From: CAWICD01 sp052267165
Lineage (GTDB): Bacteria > Vulcanimicrobiota > Vulcanimicrobiia > Vulcanimicrobiales > Vulcanimicrobiaceae
Assembly (NCBI GenBank): GCA_052267165.1
Contig: JBKQHO010000039.1
Coordinates: 372,001-436,000 of the forward strand
Direction: 5' to 3'
Length of the DNA stretch: 64,000 bases
Every line of letters begins with the position of its first letter. Position 1 is the stretch's first letter. The notes under the pieces are model-generated. The model had not been told where the DNA came from. It was given only the letters and a program-made list of their open reading frames with translations, and searched no databases. Below, in pieces: positions 7,539 to 18,116 of this stretch. Made by a program: the position numbers and the translations under genes.

Positions 7539-8660
7539 GTGTCCGCACCCGTTAGCGACCTGACCGCCGACGGCGACCCGCCGGTTCGCTTGGGGATCGA
7601 CGCCTCCAACTTGCCGCGCGACCGCCGCGGGATGGGGCGCGTCACGCGCACCATCTTGCACGCGGCGCTGACCGATCCGCATTTCGACGTAACGCTGCTC
7701 AGCGCGCGCGCCGGCGACGTGCGCGCGCTGCAAGCGGAGTTCCCGCAAACGCGCGTGCGCCGCGCGGCGAGCGCCCGGCGGCGCGCAACCTACGACGTCG
7801 TGTGGTACCCGTTCAACGGCACGCCGTTCGACGCGGACGCGCCCGCGCTGGTCACGGTGCACGACCTGTTCGCCTTCACCGAGCCGCATCCCGAACGGAT
7901 CGCCCGCTGGCGCGAGCAGCGCCCGATCCGGCGCGCGCTGCGTTCGGCCGCGCGCATCTGCACCGACTCAGAGTGGAGCCGCGGCGAGCTGATGCGCGTG
8001 TTCGACGTCCAGCCGGCGCGAATCTCGGTCGTGCGGCCCGTCCCCGACGCGTTTTGGTTCCCCGCCCGTGACGATCGGCTTCCGGCCGGCCTCGGGCAAC
8101 GCCGCTACGTGTTGCTGGTCGGCGCGCGCGAGCCGCGCAAGAACGCCAGCCTGCTCGTGCGCGCGTGTGCGCGCGCGCTGTGCGCGCCGGAAGAGGCGCT
8201 CGTCGTGGTCGGCGACCTCAACCCCACGGACCGTGACCTAGCCCTCGCTCTCGACGTCCCCGCAGGCGAGGTCGTGCCGGCCAGCGACGAAACGCTGCGC
8301 GCCCTCTACCGCAACGCGAGCGCAGTGGCCGTCCCGTCGCTGGCCGAGGGTTTCGGGCTAGTCGCTTCCGAGGCGCTAGCCTGCGGCGCCCCAGTGCTGG
8401 CCGCCGACGCGACCGCGCTCCCCGAAGCGGCCATGGGTGCCGCGCAACTGCTCGACCCGCGCGACGCCGAAGCCTGGGCGCGGGCAATCCGCGCGCTTTT
8501 CGACGACGCGGCCCAAGCCGCGCAGTTGCGAAGCCGCGCGCTCGCGGCCTTCGCGGGCTGCGACCGGGGCCGCGGCGCGCGCGAACTGCTCGCACTCCTG
8601 CGCGACCTAGCGAAGGCGGGCCCGTCGAGCACAGCCGACCAGCCCCGCGCCACCTGCTAG
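7539..8660 (+). CDS. glycosyltransferase, GT4 family
   Basis: A 373-residue GT-B glycosyltransferase. The N-terminus has GIDASNLPRDRRGMGRVTR, a mannosyl/rhamnosyltransferase-like opening; acceptor-side TVHDLFAF and CTDSEWSRGELM follow; the donor half has LLVGAREPRKNASLLVRA and the E-x7-E motif SLAEGFGLVASEALACG. The start is the GTG abutting the TAA of the protease gene, so the two are translationally coupled. Acceptor and sugar are unknown. It converges on another GT4 gene; the 193 bp between them shows no feature beyond GC-rich sequence. Confidence 0.82.
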   Translation: MSAPVSDLTADGDPPVRLGIDASNLPRDRRGMGRVTRTILHAALTDPHFDVTLLSARAGDVRALQAEFPQTRVRRAASARRRATYDVVWYPFNGTPFDADAPALVTVHDLFAFTEPHPERIARWREQRPIRRALRSAARICTDSEWSRGELMRVFDVQPARISVVRPVPDAFWFPARDDRLPAGLGQRRYVLLVGAREPRKNASLLVRACARALCAPEEALVVVGDLNPTDRDLALALDVPAGEVVPASDETLRALYRNASAVAVPSLAEGFGLVASEALACGAPVLAADATALPEAAMGAAQLLDPRDAEAWARAIRALFDDAAQAAQLRSRALAAFAGCDRGRGARELLALLRDLAKAGPSSTADQPRATC

Positions 8661-8853
8661 TTTCCAGCTAAGAGGTACGCCGGCTCGCGGGGCACGATGT
8701 CTGCGCAGTGGGGCGTTTGTGACGAGCGCAGGCCAGAGGCCGGAGCGAGGAACAAGTCGAGGCCCGCGTTTCCCCAGGGTGGGGAGACGCTGGCCGTCCC
8801 CGCAAGCGATGTCGCGCCCCGCGAGCCGGCGCAACCTCTCGACCGAGACGACG

Positions 8854-10062
8854 CTAGGACGAAACGGCCGTCGGCCCGCGCACTCTCGGCGAGCTTGCCC
8901 CCGCAAGAACAGCCTCAGCGATGCCCCGCAAGCCCGCTTTGAAGCGCTCGGGCCCGAAACGCTCCGCGTGCGCACGCAGCACCGCCGGGTCGTAGCGGGC
9001 GGCGTCGAAGCCGCGCAGCAGGAGGGCCAGCGAGACGGCGGTCGGCTCCGCGAAGTGTTCGCCGGTGACGCCCGGCTCGATCGTCTCGAGCGCGCCGCCG
9101 CGCCCGTACGCGATCGCCGGCCGGCCAGCCGCGTTCGCCTCGAGCGGCACCAGACCGTAGTCTTCCTCTCCCGGCAAAATGACGGCGCGCGCCCGGCCCA
9201 TCACCTCGCGCAGGTCCGCATCCGAGAGTGCGCCCAAGAACTCGGTGCGCGTCCCGGAAGCCGCGGCCTGCAGAGCGCTTGCGGCCGGTCCGCTTCCGAC
9301 GATCTTCAGCGGCGCGGCGGCGAGCGCGCAGGCTTGGATGGCGCGCTCGACGCGCTTGTACGGCAGCAGGCGCGAGACGACCAGATAGTAGCCGCCCGAG
9401 CCGTCCCCGACGCTGAACCGTTCGACGTCGACCGGACAATGCAGCACGTATGCTTTACGACCGTAGTACCGTTCGACGCGCTCGGCGACGTTGCGCGAGT
9501 TGGCCACGAAGGCCGTGGGCCGCCGGGCGGCGCTTCGGTCCCACGCGACCAGCCGCGCGATCGCGGGCCGCGCCAGCTTCGCCCCGAAAAAACCACCGAC
9601 GTAGCTGTCGTACGCGAACGTGAAGCGGCTGACCGTGTTGATATAGCACACGTGCGTCGCGCCCGGCCGAACGTGGACGCCCTTCGCCCAGGCCGTCGTC
9701 GAGCTGATCACGAGATCGTACTCGGAGAGGTCGAACGATTCGAAGGCGAGCGGATAGAGCGGCGCGAGGAGCCGGAAGTAGCGCTGCGAGAACGGCAGCA
9801 TCTGCAAGGCGGAGGTGTGCACGCGCTCCGGATCGACGACCGAGCGCGCGACCTCGGGTTCGAGCAGCGACGTGTAGACCGGCGCGTCGGGAAACGCGTC
9901 GGCGATATGCCGAAACACGCGCTCACCCCCGCCGAGCTGGTTCAGGTAGTCGTGAACGAGAGCGCTCTTCGCGACTTCTAGCCTCACCGACCGGTTAGTG
10001 TGCCGACCGGTAAATGGCGTGACAGTCGCTCGGCGCTTTTCCGCCGTGGCTGTGTCGCTCAT
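8854..10062 (-). CDS. glycosyltransferase, GT4 family, N-terminus supplied by a MITE
   Basis: GT-B glycosyltransferase with SALVHDYLNQLGGGERVFR at the start of the fold, TAWAKGVHVRPGATHVCYI, VVSRLLPYKRVERAIQA, and PGEEDYGLVPLEANAAG as E-x7-E motif; this is the WbaZ-like mannosyltransferase flavour. The fold begins around residue 33. The first about 22 residues are encoded inside the inverted-repeat element 9996-10185; its ATG at 10062 has a strong site (GGAGG then GGGGAG). The ancestral start is probably GTG 9987, immediately outside the element. The insertion thus seems to have given this gene a new translation start and an extra N-terminal tail. Substrate unknown. Confidence 0.8.
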   Translation of the reverse strand: MSDTATAEKRRATVTPFTGRHTNRSVRLEVAKSALVHDYLNQLGGGERVFRHIADAFPDAPVYTSLLEPEVARSVVDPERVHTSALQMLPFSQRYFRLLAPLYPLAFESFDLSEYDLVISSTTAWAKGVHVRPGATHVCYINTVSRFTFAYDSYVGGFFGAKLARPAIARLVAWDRSAARRPTAFVANSRNVAERVERYYGRKAYVLHCPVDVERFSVGDGSGGYYLVVSRLLPYKRVERAIQACALAAAPLKIVGSGPAASALQAAASGTRTEFLGALSDADLREVMGRARAVILPGEEDYGLVPLEANAAGRPAIAYGRGGALETIEPGVTGEHFAEPTAVSLALLLRGFDAARYDPAVLRAHAERFGPERFKAGLRGIAEAVLAGASSPRVRGPTAVSS

Positions 10063-10185
10063 CGCTCCCCCTCCGCTGCGCTTCGGGGACAGGCAAATGG
10101 CGCTGCCATTCTTCGCTGTTCGCTCCTTGCCACGCCGAAAAATCGATCTCGCTTTGTGTCACGCTATTTACCGGTCGGCATACTA
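9996..10185. mobile_element. MITE-like element with 29-bp terminal inverted repeats, TA ends
   Basis: The arms 9996-10024 and 10157-10185 are reverse complements with two mismatches; each begins TAGTRTGCCGACCGG and runs to GCGTGACA. The element is 190 bp with no transposase. Both ends carry TA, which fits the TA target duplication of IS630/Tc1-mariner elements, so it may be a non-autonomous relative of such an IS. Its right end provides the TAG stop of the M16 gene and its interior provides an ATG used by the glycosyltransferase. Confidence 0.7.
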
Positions 10186-11517
10186 GGATCCGCCGGGCGC
10201 TTCCCGGGGCAAGACCAGGGTCACGATGTAGCGCTGCAGGTACTGCTTGGCGACGCGCTGCACGTCGGCCGGCGTCGTTTGCTCGAGCGCGTCGAGCGCC
10301 GCGTTCATCGAATCCGAGCCCAAGCCCCACGACGCGAACGCGCCGAGCAAATACGAGCGGTCGGACAGGCTGACCGAGTCGGTCAGGAACTGGCCCTCGG
10401 CCGTCGTCTTGAAGCGGCTCAGCGTCGGGCCCGTCAGCGGGCGCTGCGCGAGCGAGCGCGAGACGACCAGCAACTCGCGCAGCGCGAGCGTCGGATCGAC
10501 CTCCGTGCCGTTGACGTAGACGATCAGACTTGCGGGCGTCGAGTCGTACAAGTAGAACGCGCCGACCGACTTCTCGACGAACCCGAGCGTCGTCGCGCTC
10601 GAGCGCTCGAAGGCGTCCGAGAGCAACGACTCCAGCACCAGCATCGCTCCGAAATCACGGCTCGCGGGCGACGGCGCGGCGAAACCGACGACCACCCAGG
10701 GCGCGCCGATGTCGCGGTGAGCGACCACGCGCGGCGCCTCGGCGGGAATCGGTTTGGCGCGCTCGACCACGTTTTCGATCGGACCGTCGGGCAACGCGGT
10801 CGCCAGCGCTTTGACGGCGTTGTTCAGCTCGGGCGAAAGCCCGCCCACGGCGCTGGCGCTCAGCCCCGAGCGGCGGTACGTGCTCTGGTAGAAGCCCCTC
10901 AGATCTTTGGTCGACAAATTGGCGACCGAAGCCGCCGTCCCGAGCGCCGGCTTACCGGCGCCGGTCGCGTAGTACGAGCGCTTGAACATCTCGATCGCCG
11001 ACGAGAGCGGGCTCGACTCCAAGTCGTTGATGCGCGCCGTCAGCGAAGCCCGCGCCGCCCGAATCGTCTCGGGCGAGAAGTCGGGAGCGGCCAGCGCGTG
11101 ACCGAAAAGCGAGACTAGCGCTGCGACGTTCTCGGGCCGGCCCTCGACGTAGTAGTGCGTCGACCGGCCGTCGACGGTGTACGTGACCGAACCGCCTTGC
11201 GCCGCAATCGCGTCGCGCAGCGGGACGCTCTCACCGCTCGAGCTGGTCACGGGCGTGCGCAGCACGCACTCCGCCACCAGCCCCGCGACGCCGTTCGCGT
11301 TGGCCGGTTCACGATCGAGTCCCGCGGCCAGAAAGACTTGCACGCCGCTGATCATGGCGCCGGCGTCGCTCTCACCGATGAGCTTCGCACTGCCCAGATC
11401 GGTGATCGACGCCTGCGGGAAGCGAGGCGCCTGCGTCGGCACCGCGCCACACAAGCCGAGCAACGCGACGAGGCCGAGCGCTGCGCCGCGCACGGGGCCG
11501 GCTGCGGGAAGGTTCAC
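10183..11517 (-). CDS. M16 peptidase-like protein without zinc motif
   Basis: Secreted, 444 residues, signal peptide at the N-terminus (VRGAALGLVALLGLCGAVP). Two M16 half-domains are recognisable: GAMISGVQVFLAAGLDREPA with VAGLVAECVLR, and later APWVVVGFAAPSP. The catalytic HxxEH of M16 would fall where LVAEC stands, so the zinc site is absent and this is probably the non-catalytic or regulatory type of subunit. It overlaps the second M16 gene by 4 nt (ATGA), so the two likely form a heterodimer. Its TAG stop lies in the right arm of the MITE, so the original C-terminus may have been slightly longer. Confidence 0.75.
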   Translation of the reverse strand: MNLPAAGPVRGAALGLVALLGLCGAVPTQAPRFPQASITDLGSAKLIGESDAGAMISGVQVFLAAGLDREPANANGVAGLVAECVLRTPVTSSSGESVPLRDAIAAQGGSVTYTVDGRSTHYYVEGRPENVAALVSLFGHALAAPDFSPETIRAARASLTARINDLESSPLSSAIEMFKRSYYATGAGKPALGTAASVANLSTKDLRGFYQSTYRRSGLSASAVGGLSPELNNAVKALATALPDGPIENVVERAKPIPAEAPRVVAHRDIGAPWVVVGFAAPSPASRDFGAMLVLESLLSDAFERSSATTLGFVEKSVGAFYLYDSTPASLIVYVNGTEVDPTLALRELLVVSRSLAQRPLTGPTLSRFKTTAEGQFLTDSVSLSDRSYLLGAFASWGLGSDSMNAALDALEQTTPADVQRVAKQYLQRYIVTLVLPREAPGGS

Positions 11518-12851
11518 GGCTGTACCGCCTTGTCTTTGCCGGGCGCGAGGGACGCGATCGCCGGCGCTTTGCCCAAATATTTCAGCGCGGTCGCGGCCAC
11601 GAACTCGGGCGTCAGCGAATTGGCCGCTTTGAAATAAGGGCCGTTGAGCCCGTTCGCTCCCGGAGCGTACTCGGGGTTCCCCTCGACGCTGTACCAGCCG
11701 AAGTTATCGGCCATCTGCGCAGGCGTTTGCAAATCGCTCAGCAGATGGTATTTGAACGCTTCGAGCGCGGCTGCGAACGACGCCGCCGACAGCGGCTGCT
11801 GCACTTTGGCGATGCCGCCGTCGACGATCCGTTTGAGCGCTTCCGTCTCTTTGCCCGAATACACGACGAACATGACGCCGGGATCGTGCAACGTGATGAA
11901 CTGCCCCGAGACGAGCGCGTCGGGATAGCTGTCGCCGATCTGCCGGCTGACGTATCCGGCGTCGGGGCGGAAGAGATAGTCCGCGATGAAGTCCATCGCG
12001 GTCGCCTCACGTTCGTCGCCGATCGAGGGCCCGACCCAGCCGTAGCCCTGCGCCGGCTGCGAGAAAGACTTGGTGACCGGCGCGTGCGAGACGGCCAGCA
12101 CGGGAATCGCGGGCGCTTCTGCCCGATCGTCGCTCGTGGCCCGGCCCGCGACCGCGGCAGCGCCGATCGACGGGTCGACCGCGCCGCTGATCACCAGGAC
12201 CGCGTTCTGGGAACGGAAGGCGCGCGTTGCGAACGAGCGCACGTCGGCCTGGGTGATGTTCGAGACGTCCTTCGCGGGGCCGAGCGCCGGATAGTGCTGC
12301 GGGCCGCTCGAGAACAACTCCGAGAAGAGCGCGTCGCGCGCGACGGTCTCGGGATCGAAGCTTGCGATGAAAGCTTCTTGGGCCACGTCGCGCTGCGCGA
12401 AGCGGAAGCCGTCGTCGGTGACGACGGGCGCGAAGTAGGCGGTGGTCATCGTCTTGAGCACGCCGCGTGCTTGCGCGGCGGGGACCGTCGCCGCGATCGA
12501 GAGCGAGTCGCTATAGACGGTGATCGCGAGCCGGCCGCCGAGATCGGCGATCGTCTTGCCGAGCGAGTTGCCCACGATCGGCTTCGAAGCGGCCACGACT
12601 TGCGCGGCCAGCCGCGCCAACCCGGTCGTCGGCGTCGTACCGAAGCCCGTCGACGGCGCGCGGTACCAGAGCTCGATGGCGGCGACCGGCGGCCCGCTGG
12701 TCGGGCGCACGATGCAGGTGCCGCCCGCGGCGAGCCGCCCGACGGTGACGTCGGGTCCGAGGTTAGGAAGAGCCCCGGGCGCAGCGGCAGCCGGGACGGT
12801 CAAGGCGGTCAGAGCGACGAGAGCAGCGACCGTTCGAAGAGCGGTCCTCAC
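11514..12851 (-). CDS. M16 peptidase-like protein without zinc motif
   Basis: Secreted, 445 residues, signal peptide RTVAALVALTALTVPAAAA. The M16 N-domain is seen as AAIELWYRAPSTGFGTTPTTGLARLAAQVV: the position of HxxEH reads LARLA, so this protein too lacks zinc ligands. The C-domain has QGYGWVGPSIGDEREATAM. M16 operons usually pair one active and one inactive subunit (as in the mitochondrial processing peptidase), so a pair where both lack the site is unusual; a chaperone, inhibitor or envelope scaffold role is conceivable. Start is GTG; it follows ftsH by about 30 nt on the same strand. Confidence 0.75.
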   Translation of the reverse strand: MRTALRTVAALVALTALTVPAAAAPGALPNLGPDVTVGRLAAGGTCIVRPTSGPPVAAIELWYRAPSTGFGTTPTTGLARLAAQVVAASKPIVGNSLGKTIADLGGRLAITVYSDSLSIAATVPAAQARGVLKTMTTAYFAPVVTDDGFRFAQRDVAQEAFIASFDPETVARDALFSELFSSGPQHYPALGPAKDVSNITQADVRSFATRAFRSQNAVLVISGAVDPSIGAAAVAGRATSDDRAEAPAIPVLAVSHAPVTKSFSQPAQGYGWVGPSIGDEREATAMDFIADYLFRPDAGYVSRQIGDSYPDALVSGQFITLHDPGVMFVVYSGKETEALKRIVDGGIAKVQQPLSAASFAAALEAFKYHLLSDLQTPAQMADNFGWYSVEGNPEYAPGANGLNGPYFKAANSLTPEFVAATALKYLGKAPAIASLAPGKDKAVQP

Positions 12852-12882
12852 GATGCCGCGGTCAGGCGAGCTCCGTTTTCGA

Positions 12883-14814
<1,932 letters not shown>

Positions 14815-14881
14815 AAGTGCTTATCCTATCCTCGCCGGGTGCCGTTCGAACGGGCGACATGCCCCCGGAGATACGTTTCCC

Positions 14882-15445
14882 CTATCCCTCGAGAACCCAC
14901 GGTTCGAGCTTTGCGAGATAGGGGAGATTCCGGTATTTTTCTTGGTAGTCCAATCCGTACCCTACGATGAAGTCGTCGGGCGGGACCAGCCCGGCATAAT
15001 CTATCTTTACATTCACGAGGCGCCGGTACGGCTTGTCTAGCAGGACACACGAGCGCAGCGAGGCCGGTTTGCGGCGGCCAAGCATGTCCAGCAGATAGTT
15101 CAGCGTGAGTCCGTTGTCGACGATGTCCTCCACGATGACCACGTTCTTTCCCTCGACGCTTTCGCTCGTATCCTTGAGCAATCGCACTTCCCCGCTCGAC
15201 TGATGCGAGTTCCCGTAGCTGGAGACGGCCAGGAAATCGATCCGGACGTCCGCGTCGGGGGGCATCTGGCGAGCCAGGTCCGCGGTGAAGAACAACGCCC
15301 CCTTCAACACACCGAGCAAGAGAATCGGTTCACCGGCTAAGTCGTGGGCGACCGCCCGAGCGAGCCGGGCTACGGTCGCGGCCAGTTCGGCCTCACCGGC
15401 CACCACCGCCCCGATCCCCGGGCAGGCGCGGCGCTCGAGGGTCAT
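14882..15445 (-). CDS. hpt: hypoxanthine phosphoribosyltransferase
   Basis: Salvages hypoxanthine and guanine to IMP and GMP with PRPP. The PRPP loop VVIVEDIVDNGLTLNYL, the early LLGVLKGALFFTADL and the flexible-loop SSYGNSHQSSGEV are all present, and the C-terminal DDFIVGYGLDYQEKYRNLPY is diagnostic. ATG 15445 overlaps the TGA of tilS (ATGA), giving 187 residues, the usual length; the far longer open frame upstream is an out-of-frame reading of tilS. Coupling of tilS and hpt is ancient and in Bacillus the two proteins interact to regulate ftsH. Confidence 0.94.
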   Translation of the reverse strand: MTLERRACPGIGAVVAGEAELAATVARLARAVAHDLAGEPILLLGVLKGALFFTADLARQMPPDADVRIDFLAVSSYGNSHQSSGEVRLLKDTSESVEGKNVVIVEDIVDNGLTLNYLLDMLGRRKPASLRSCVLLDKPYRRLVNVKIDYAGLVPPDDFIVGYGLDYQEKYRNLPYLAKLEPWVLEG

Positions 15446-16311
15446 GAGCGGCCCTCCGAGACGACGATTTCGACGCCGCGACGCAGGAAATGGCGCCCCG
15501 GGCGGCCGCCTTCGACCGCTCGCGCCGCCGCTTCGAGCCGTTCGAAGGTCAGGTCGCGGGCGTCGCCCGTGGCGCCGGCGACCGCCGAACGAAGCCGGCG
15601 GCGAAGCCGGGAGCGCGGCGTCCCGTCCGCCTCCTCGCGCAAAATGGCGGCGCAGCGCGCCACCGCCGCATCGAGCCCGGGAAAGCTCGGCCGCAGTTCC
15701 GCGAGCGCCCGGCGCAAGGCGTTGCGCCGGTAGCCGGGGTCGGCGTTGCTCGGGTCGAGCGCGTAGGGCAGGTGGCGTTGACGGCAATAGGTTGTAAGCG
15801 CGGCGCGCTCGACCCCGAGCAGGGGCCGAACGAGTTCGAGCTCGCCGAGCGCCCGAATAGCCGGCATTCCGGAGAGTCCTGCGGGGCCGGCCCCGCGGAA
15901 GAGCGAGAGCAACACAGTTTCGGTTTGGTCCTCGGCATGGTGGGCTGTGAACACGCGACGCGCGCCGCTGCGGCGCGCCATTTCGGCCAGGAGCGAGTAG
16001 CGGCCGGCTCGCAAGCGCGCTTCCCCGGGCGGCCCCGGCTCGAGGCTCGCGCTGACGACTCGTGCGCCGAGCGCGCTGCCCAGCGCGAGCACGACCGCCT
16101 CGTCTTGCCACGCCGACTGCCGCACGCCGTGGTTGACGTGGCCGAGCACGAGCCGCGAACCGCGCTCCGCGGCGGCCCGCTCGAGCAGCGCCGCCAGCGC
16201 CGCACTGTCCGGTCCGCCCGAGGTCGCGACCAGCAGCACCTCGTCGGGCCGGGCGTCGACGAAGGCCGCGACGCCGCGTTCGAGCGCGCGCTCGGGATGC
16301 GCGCCGCGCAT
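15442..16311 (-). CDS. tilS: tRNA(Ile)-lysidine synthetase
   Basis: Attaches lysine to C34 of tRNA-Ile(CAU) so that it reads AUA. The PP-loop is ATSGGPDSAALAALL (SGGPDS at 31-36), followed by LGHVNHGVRQ, TAHHAEDQTETVLL and the GMPAIR/RPLLGVERAALTTYC segments typical of TilS. At 289 residues it is a short form that lacks most of the C-terminal tRNA-binding domains, as seen in several phyla. ATG shares a nucleotide with the smpB stop (TGATG), so translation is coupled. Confidence 0.93.
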   Translation of the reverse strand: MRGAHPERALERGVAAFVDARPDEVLLVATSGGPDSAALAALLERAAAERGSRLVLGHVNHGVRQSAWQDEAVVLALGSALGARVVSASLEPGPPGEARLRAGRYSLLAEMARRSGARRVFTAHHAEDQTETVLLSLFRGAGPAGLSGMPAIRALGELELVRPLLGVERAALTTYCRQRHLPYALDPSNADPGYRRNALRRALAELRPSFPGLDAAVARCAAILREEADGTPRSRLRRRLRSAVAGATGDARDLTFERLEAAARAVEGGRPGRHFLRRGVEIVVSEGRS

Positions 16312-16805
16312 CAGATCTGGCCTCGGACGGCACGCGCGATCTCTCGCTGCACGTCGCGGTCGCGCTCGGTCCGGCGCTTGTCCCAGAGCTTCTTGCCGCG
16401 CGCCAGCGCCAAGGCGACCTTCACGCGGCCGCGCGTGAAGAAGAGCCGCGTCGGGACCAGCGTGAGGCCCTTCTCCTGCAGCATCCCCGAGAGCCGGTCG
16501 ATCTCCTTACGGTGCAGCAGCAGTTTGCGCGGCCGGTCGGGGTCGACGTTGGAGAAACTGCCCTCCTTATACGGCGGGATCCGCATGCCGAGCAGCCAGA
16601 GTTCGCCGTCGCGCACGCGGGCGTAGCCTTCGTTGAGGCTGATGTGGCCGGTGCGAATGCTCTTGATCTCGGTCCCGGTCAGCACGATCCCAGCCTCGAA
16701 ATGCTCGAGGAACTCGTATTCGAAGCGCGCCCGCCGGTTCTCGATCGTCGGCGCGGGCGTCGGCTTCTTGACCGCGGGCGAGGCAGACTTCGACTTACCC
16801 GCCAA
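16311..16805 (-). CDS. smpB: SsrA-binding protein SmpB
   Basis: Binds tmRNA and delivers it to stalled ribosomes in trans-translation. Core of the fold: ENRRARFEYEFLEHFEAGIV, LTGTEIKSIRTGHISLNEGY, ELWLLGMRIPPYKEG, RKLLLHRKEIDRL and LTLVPTRLFFTRGRVKVALA, with the basic C-terminal tail GKKLWDKRRTERDRD that enters the mRNA channel. The N-terminal 20 residues are Lys/Pro-rich and extra. Start is TTG, overlapping the end of the thioesterase gene by 11 nt. No ssrA gene was seen in the window. Confidence 0.95.
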   Translation of the reverse strand: MAGKSKSASPAVKKPTPAPTIENRRARFEYEFLEHFEAGIVLTGTEIKSIRTGHISLNEGYARVRDGELWLLGMRIPPYKEGSFSNVDPDRPRKLLLHRKEIDRLSGMLQEKGLTLVPTRLFFTRGRVKVALALARGKKLWDKRRTERDRDVQREIARAVRGQI

Positions 16806-17247
16806 CGCCGGCTTCCCCGAGCGGCTCGCCCGGCGCGAACCGCCCGCGGCTGACGAAACTGCCCTGACCCGAGGCGAGCAGGACGCCTTGCTCGTCGCGC
16901 ACGCTGGCCTCGATGCCGAGCACGTCGCGCCGCTGCCAAAGCACGCGGCCGCGCACGACCAGCGACGCGCCGATCGGCACGGACTTCCGAAAGCGCAGCT
17001 TGAGCTCGGCAGTCACGCCGCGGTGACCGCGCGCCTTGGCCGCGTACGCCATGCCCTCGTCGAGCAGTAACGCCACGATGCCGCCGTGCGCGGCGCCCTG
17101 CCAACCTTGATACGGCGCCGCGAGCACGAGACGGCACTCGACCGAGCCGTCTTCCAGCTCGTCGAAACGCATCTTCAGGCCGATCTTCGAATGCCGCCCG
17201 CAACCGAAGCAGTGCCCGTCGTCGAGCGGATCGGCGAGCTGCTTCAC
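16795..17247 (-). CDS. hotdog-fold thioesterase, PaaI family
   Basis: A 150-residue single hotdog domain likely to hydrolyse an acyl-CoA. Family signs: GHCFGCGRHSKIGLKMRF near the N-terminus, YQGWQGAAHGGIVALLLDEGM with the conserved HGG and the catalytic acidic residue on the following helix, and ELKLRFRKSVPIG. The CFGCG pattern is common in this subgroup. GTG start. It is first in the smpB-tilS-hpt-ftsH run; nothing links it functionally to translation, so its place is probably operon convenience. Confidence 0.82.
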   Translation of the reverse strand: MKQLADPLDDGHCFGCGRHSKIGLKMRFDELEDGSVECRLVLAAPYQGWQGAAHGGIVALLLDEGMAYAAKARGHRGVTAELKLRFRKSVPIGASLVVRGRVLWQRRDVLGIEASVRDEQGVLLASGQGSFVSRGRFAPGEPLGEAGVGG

Positions 17248-17390
17248 GCAACGAGCCTAACTGCGCGCGCAGCGCGCAGACCATCGTGTCTGCCGAGCAA
17301 TTCGAACATACGACTATAACCGAACCAAGTGGAAGCGAGGGAAGCGCAGACCTTCGCGTTCGCGTACCGCGAACCCGCGCCCATGTTACA
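17248..17390. other. intergenic region with two perfect hairpins
   Basis: Between two minus-strand genes. CTGCGCGC-GCA-GCGCGCAG occupies 17261-17279, and GTTCGCG-TAC-CGCGAAC occupies 17358-17374, 17 nt after the stop of the phosphoesterase gene. No U-run follows either, so they are not classic terminators. TATAGT on the minus strand near 17315 could be the -10 of the thioesterase-smpB operon. Confidence 0.4.
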
Positions 17391-18116
17391 CTATCGCCCG
17401 GCCGCGAGGCGCGCCGCCAGGTACTCGGGGAGTCCCGCCTCGAGGATCTTCTCCTGGACGCGCGCGATCGGGTAGGCGACGCGCTCCCAAACGACGCTGC
17501 GCGCCTCGGGATCGTAAAAGACGAACGACGCCTCCGGGTTGAGATCGCGCGGCTGGCCGACGCTTCCCACGTTGACGATGTAGCGCTTGTCGGGCTCGAG
17601 CTCGAGCGTTCCGCCCTGCTGCCGGTGCGCGTGCTCGAGCGTGCCCTCCGCGTCGAGCGAGTAGTAGTCGGCGATGTGCGTGTGTCCGACGAACACCAGC
17701 GGCGCGTCGGTCGACGAGAAGGCTTGAGCCGCCGCGGTCTTGTCCAAGATGTACGTGAAGTAGTTGACCGGCGCGCCGTGGACGAGCAGAAAGTCGTCGG
17801 TGCGCACCTCGTAGCCGAGCCCGTCGAGCCACTCGGCCTGTTCGGCTCCCAGAACGCTTTGGGTCCAAACGATCGCCTCGCGCGCGACCGGGTTCATGTA
17901 CTCGAGACCGAAGTTGTCGATCGCGGCGACGTCGTGGTTCCCGAGCACGCAAGCCGAGACGCGTTTGCGCACCATGTCGGTGCACTCATTGGGATTCGGC
18001 CCGTAGCCGATCAAGTCGCCCAGGCACAGTACCTCGTCGTCTTCGGCGATTCGCTCCAAGACCGCCGATAGCGACTCGAGGTTCGCGTGCACGTCCGACA
18101 CGATCGCGTATCTCAC
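17391..18116 (-). CDS. metallophosphoesterase, YfcE/MJ0936-like
   Basis: Calcineurin-like phosphodiesterase of 241 residues. All metal-binding motifs are present in order: AIVSDVHANLESL, CLGDLIGYGPNPNEC, ACVLGNHDVAAI, LVHGAPVNYF and VFVGHTHIADYY. The GPNPNEC and VNVGSVGQPRD motifs place it in the group of small bacterial phosphodiesterases of unsettled substrate (2',3'-cAMP or other cyclic nucleotides have been reported in relatives). GTG 18116 overlaps the TGA of hisC (GTGA), which fixes the start. Confidence 0.85.
   Translation of the reverse strand: MRYAIVSDVHANLESLSAVLERIAEDDEVLCLGDLIGYGPNPNECTDMVRKRVSACVLGNHDVAAIDNFGLEYMNPVAREAIVWTQSVLGAEQAEWLDGLGYEVRTDDFLLVHGAPVNYFTYILDKTAAAQAFSSTDAPLVFVGHTHIADYYSLDAEGTLEHAHRQQGGTLELEPDKRYIVNVGSVGQPRDLNPEASFVFYDPEARSVVWERVAYPIARVQEKILEAGLPEYLAARLAAGR

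Noticed and set aside
14882..16333. A 483-residue fusion ending in hypoxanthine phosphoribosyltransferase
   Set aside because: Its first 295 residues are a shifted reading of tilS; hpt starts at ATG 15445 with an ATGA overlap.
17303..17316. Possible second LexA box (CGAACATACG...)
   Set aside because: Only the left half matches; the right half reads GACTA instead of GTTCG.
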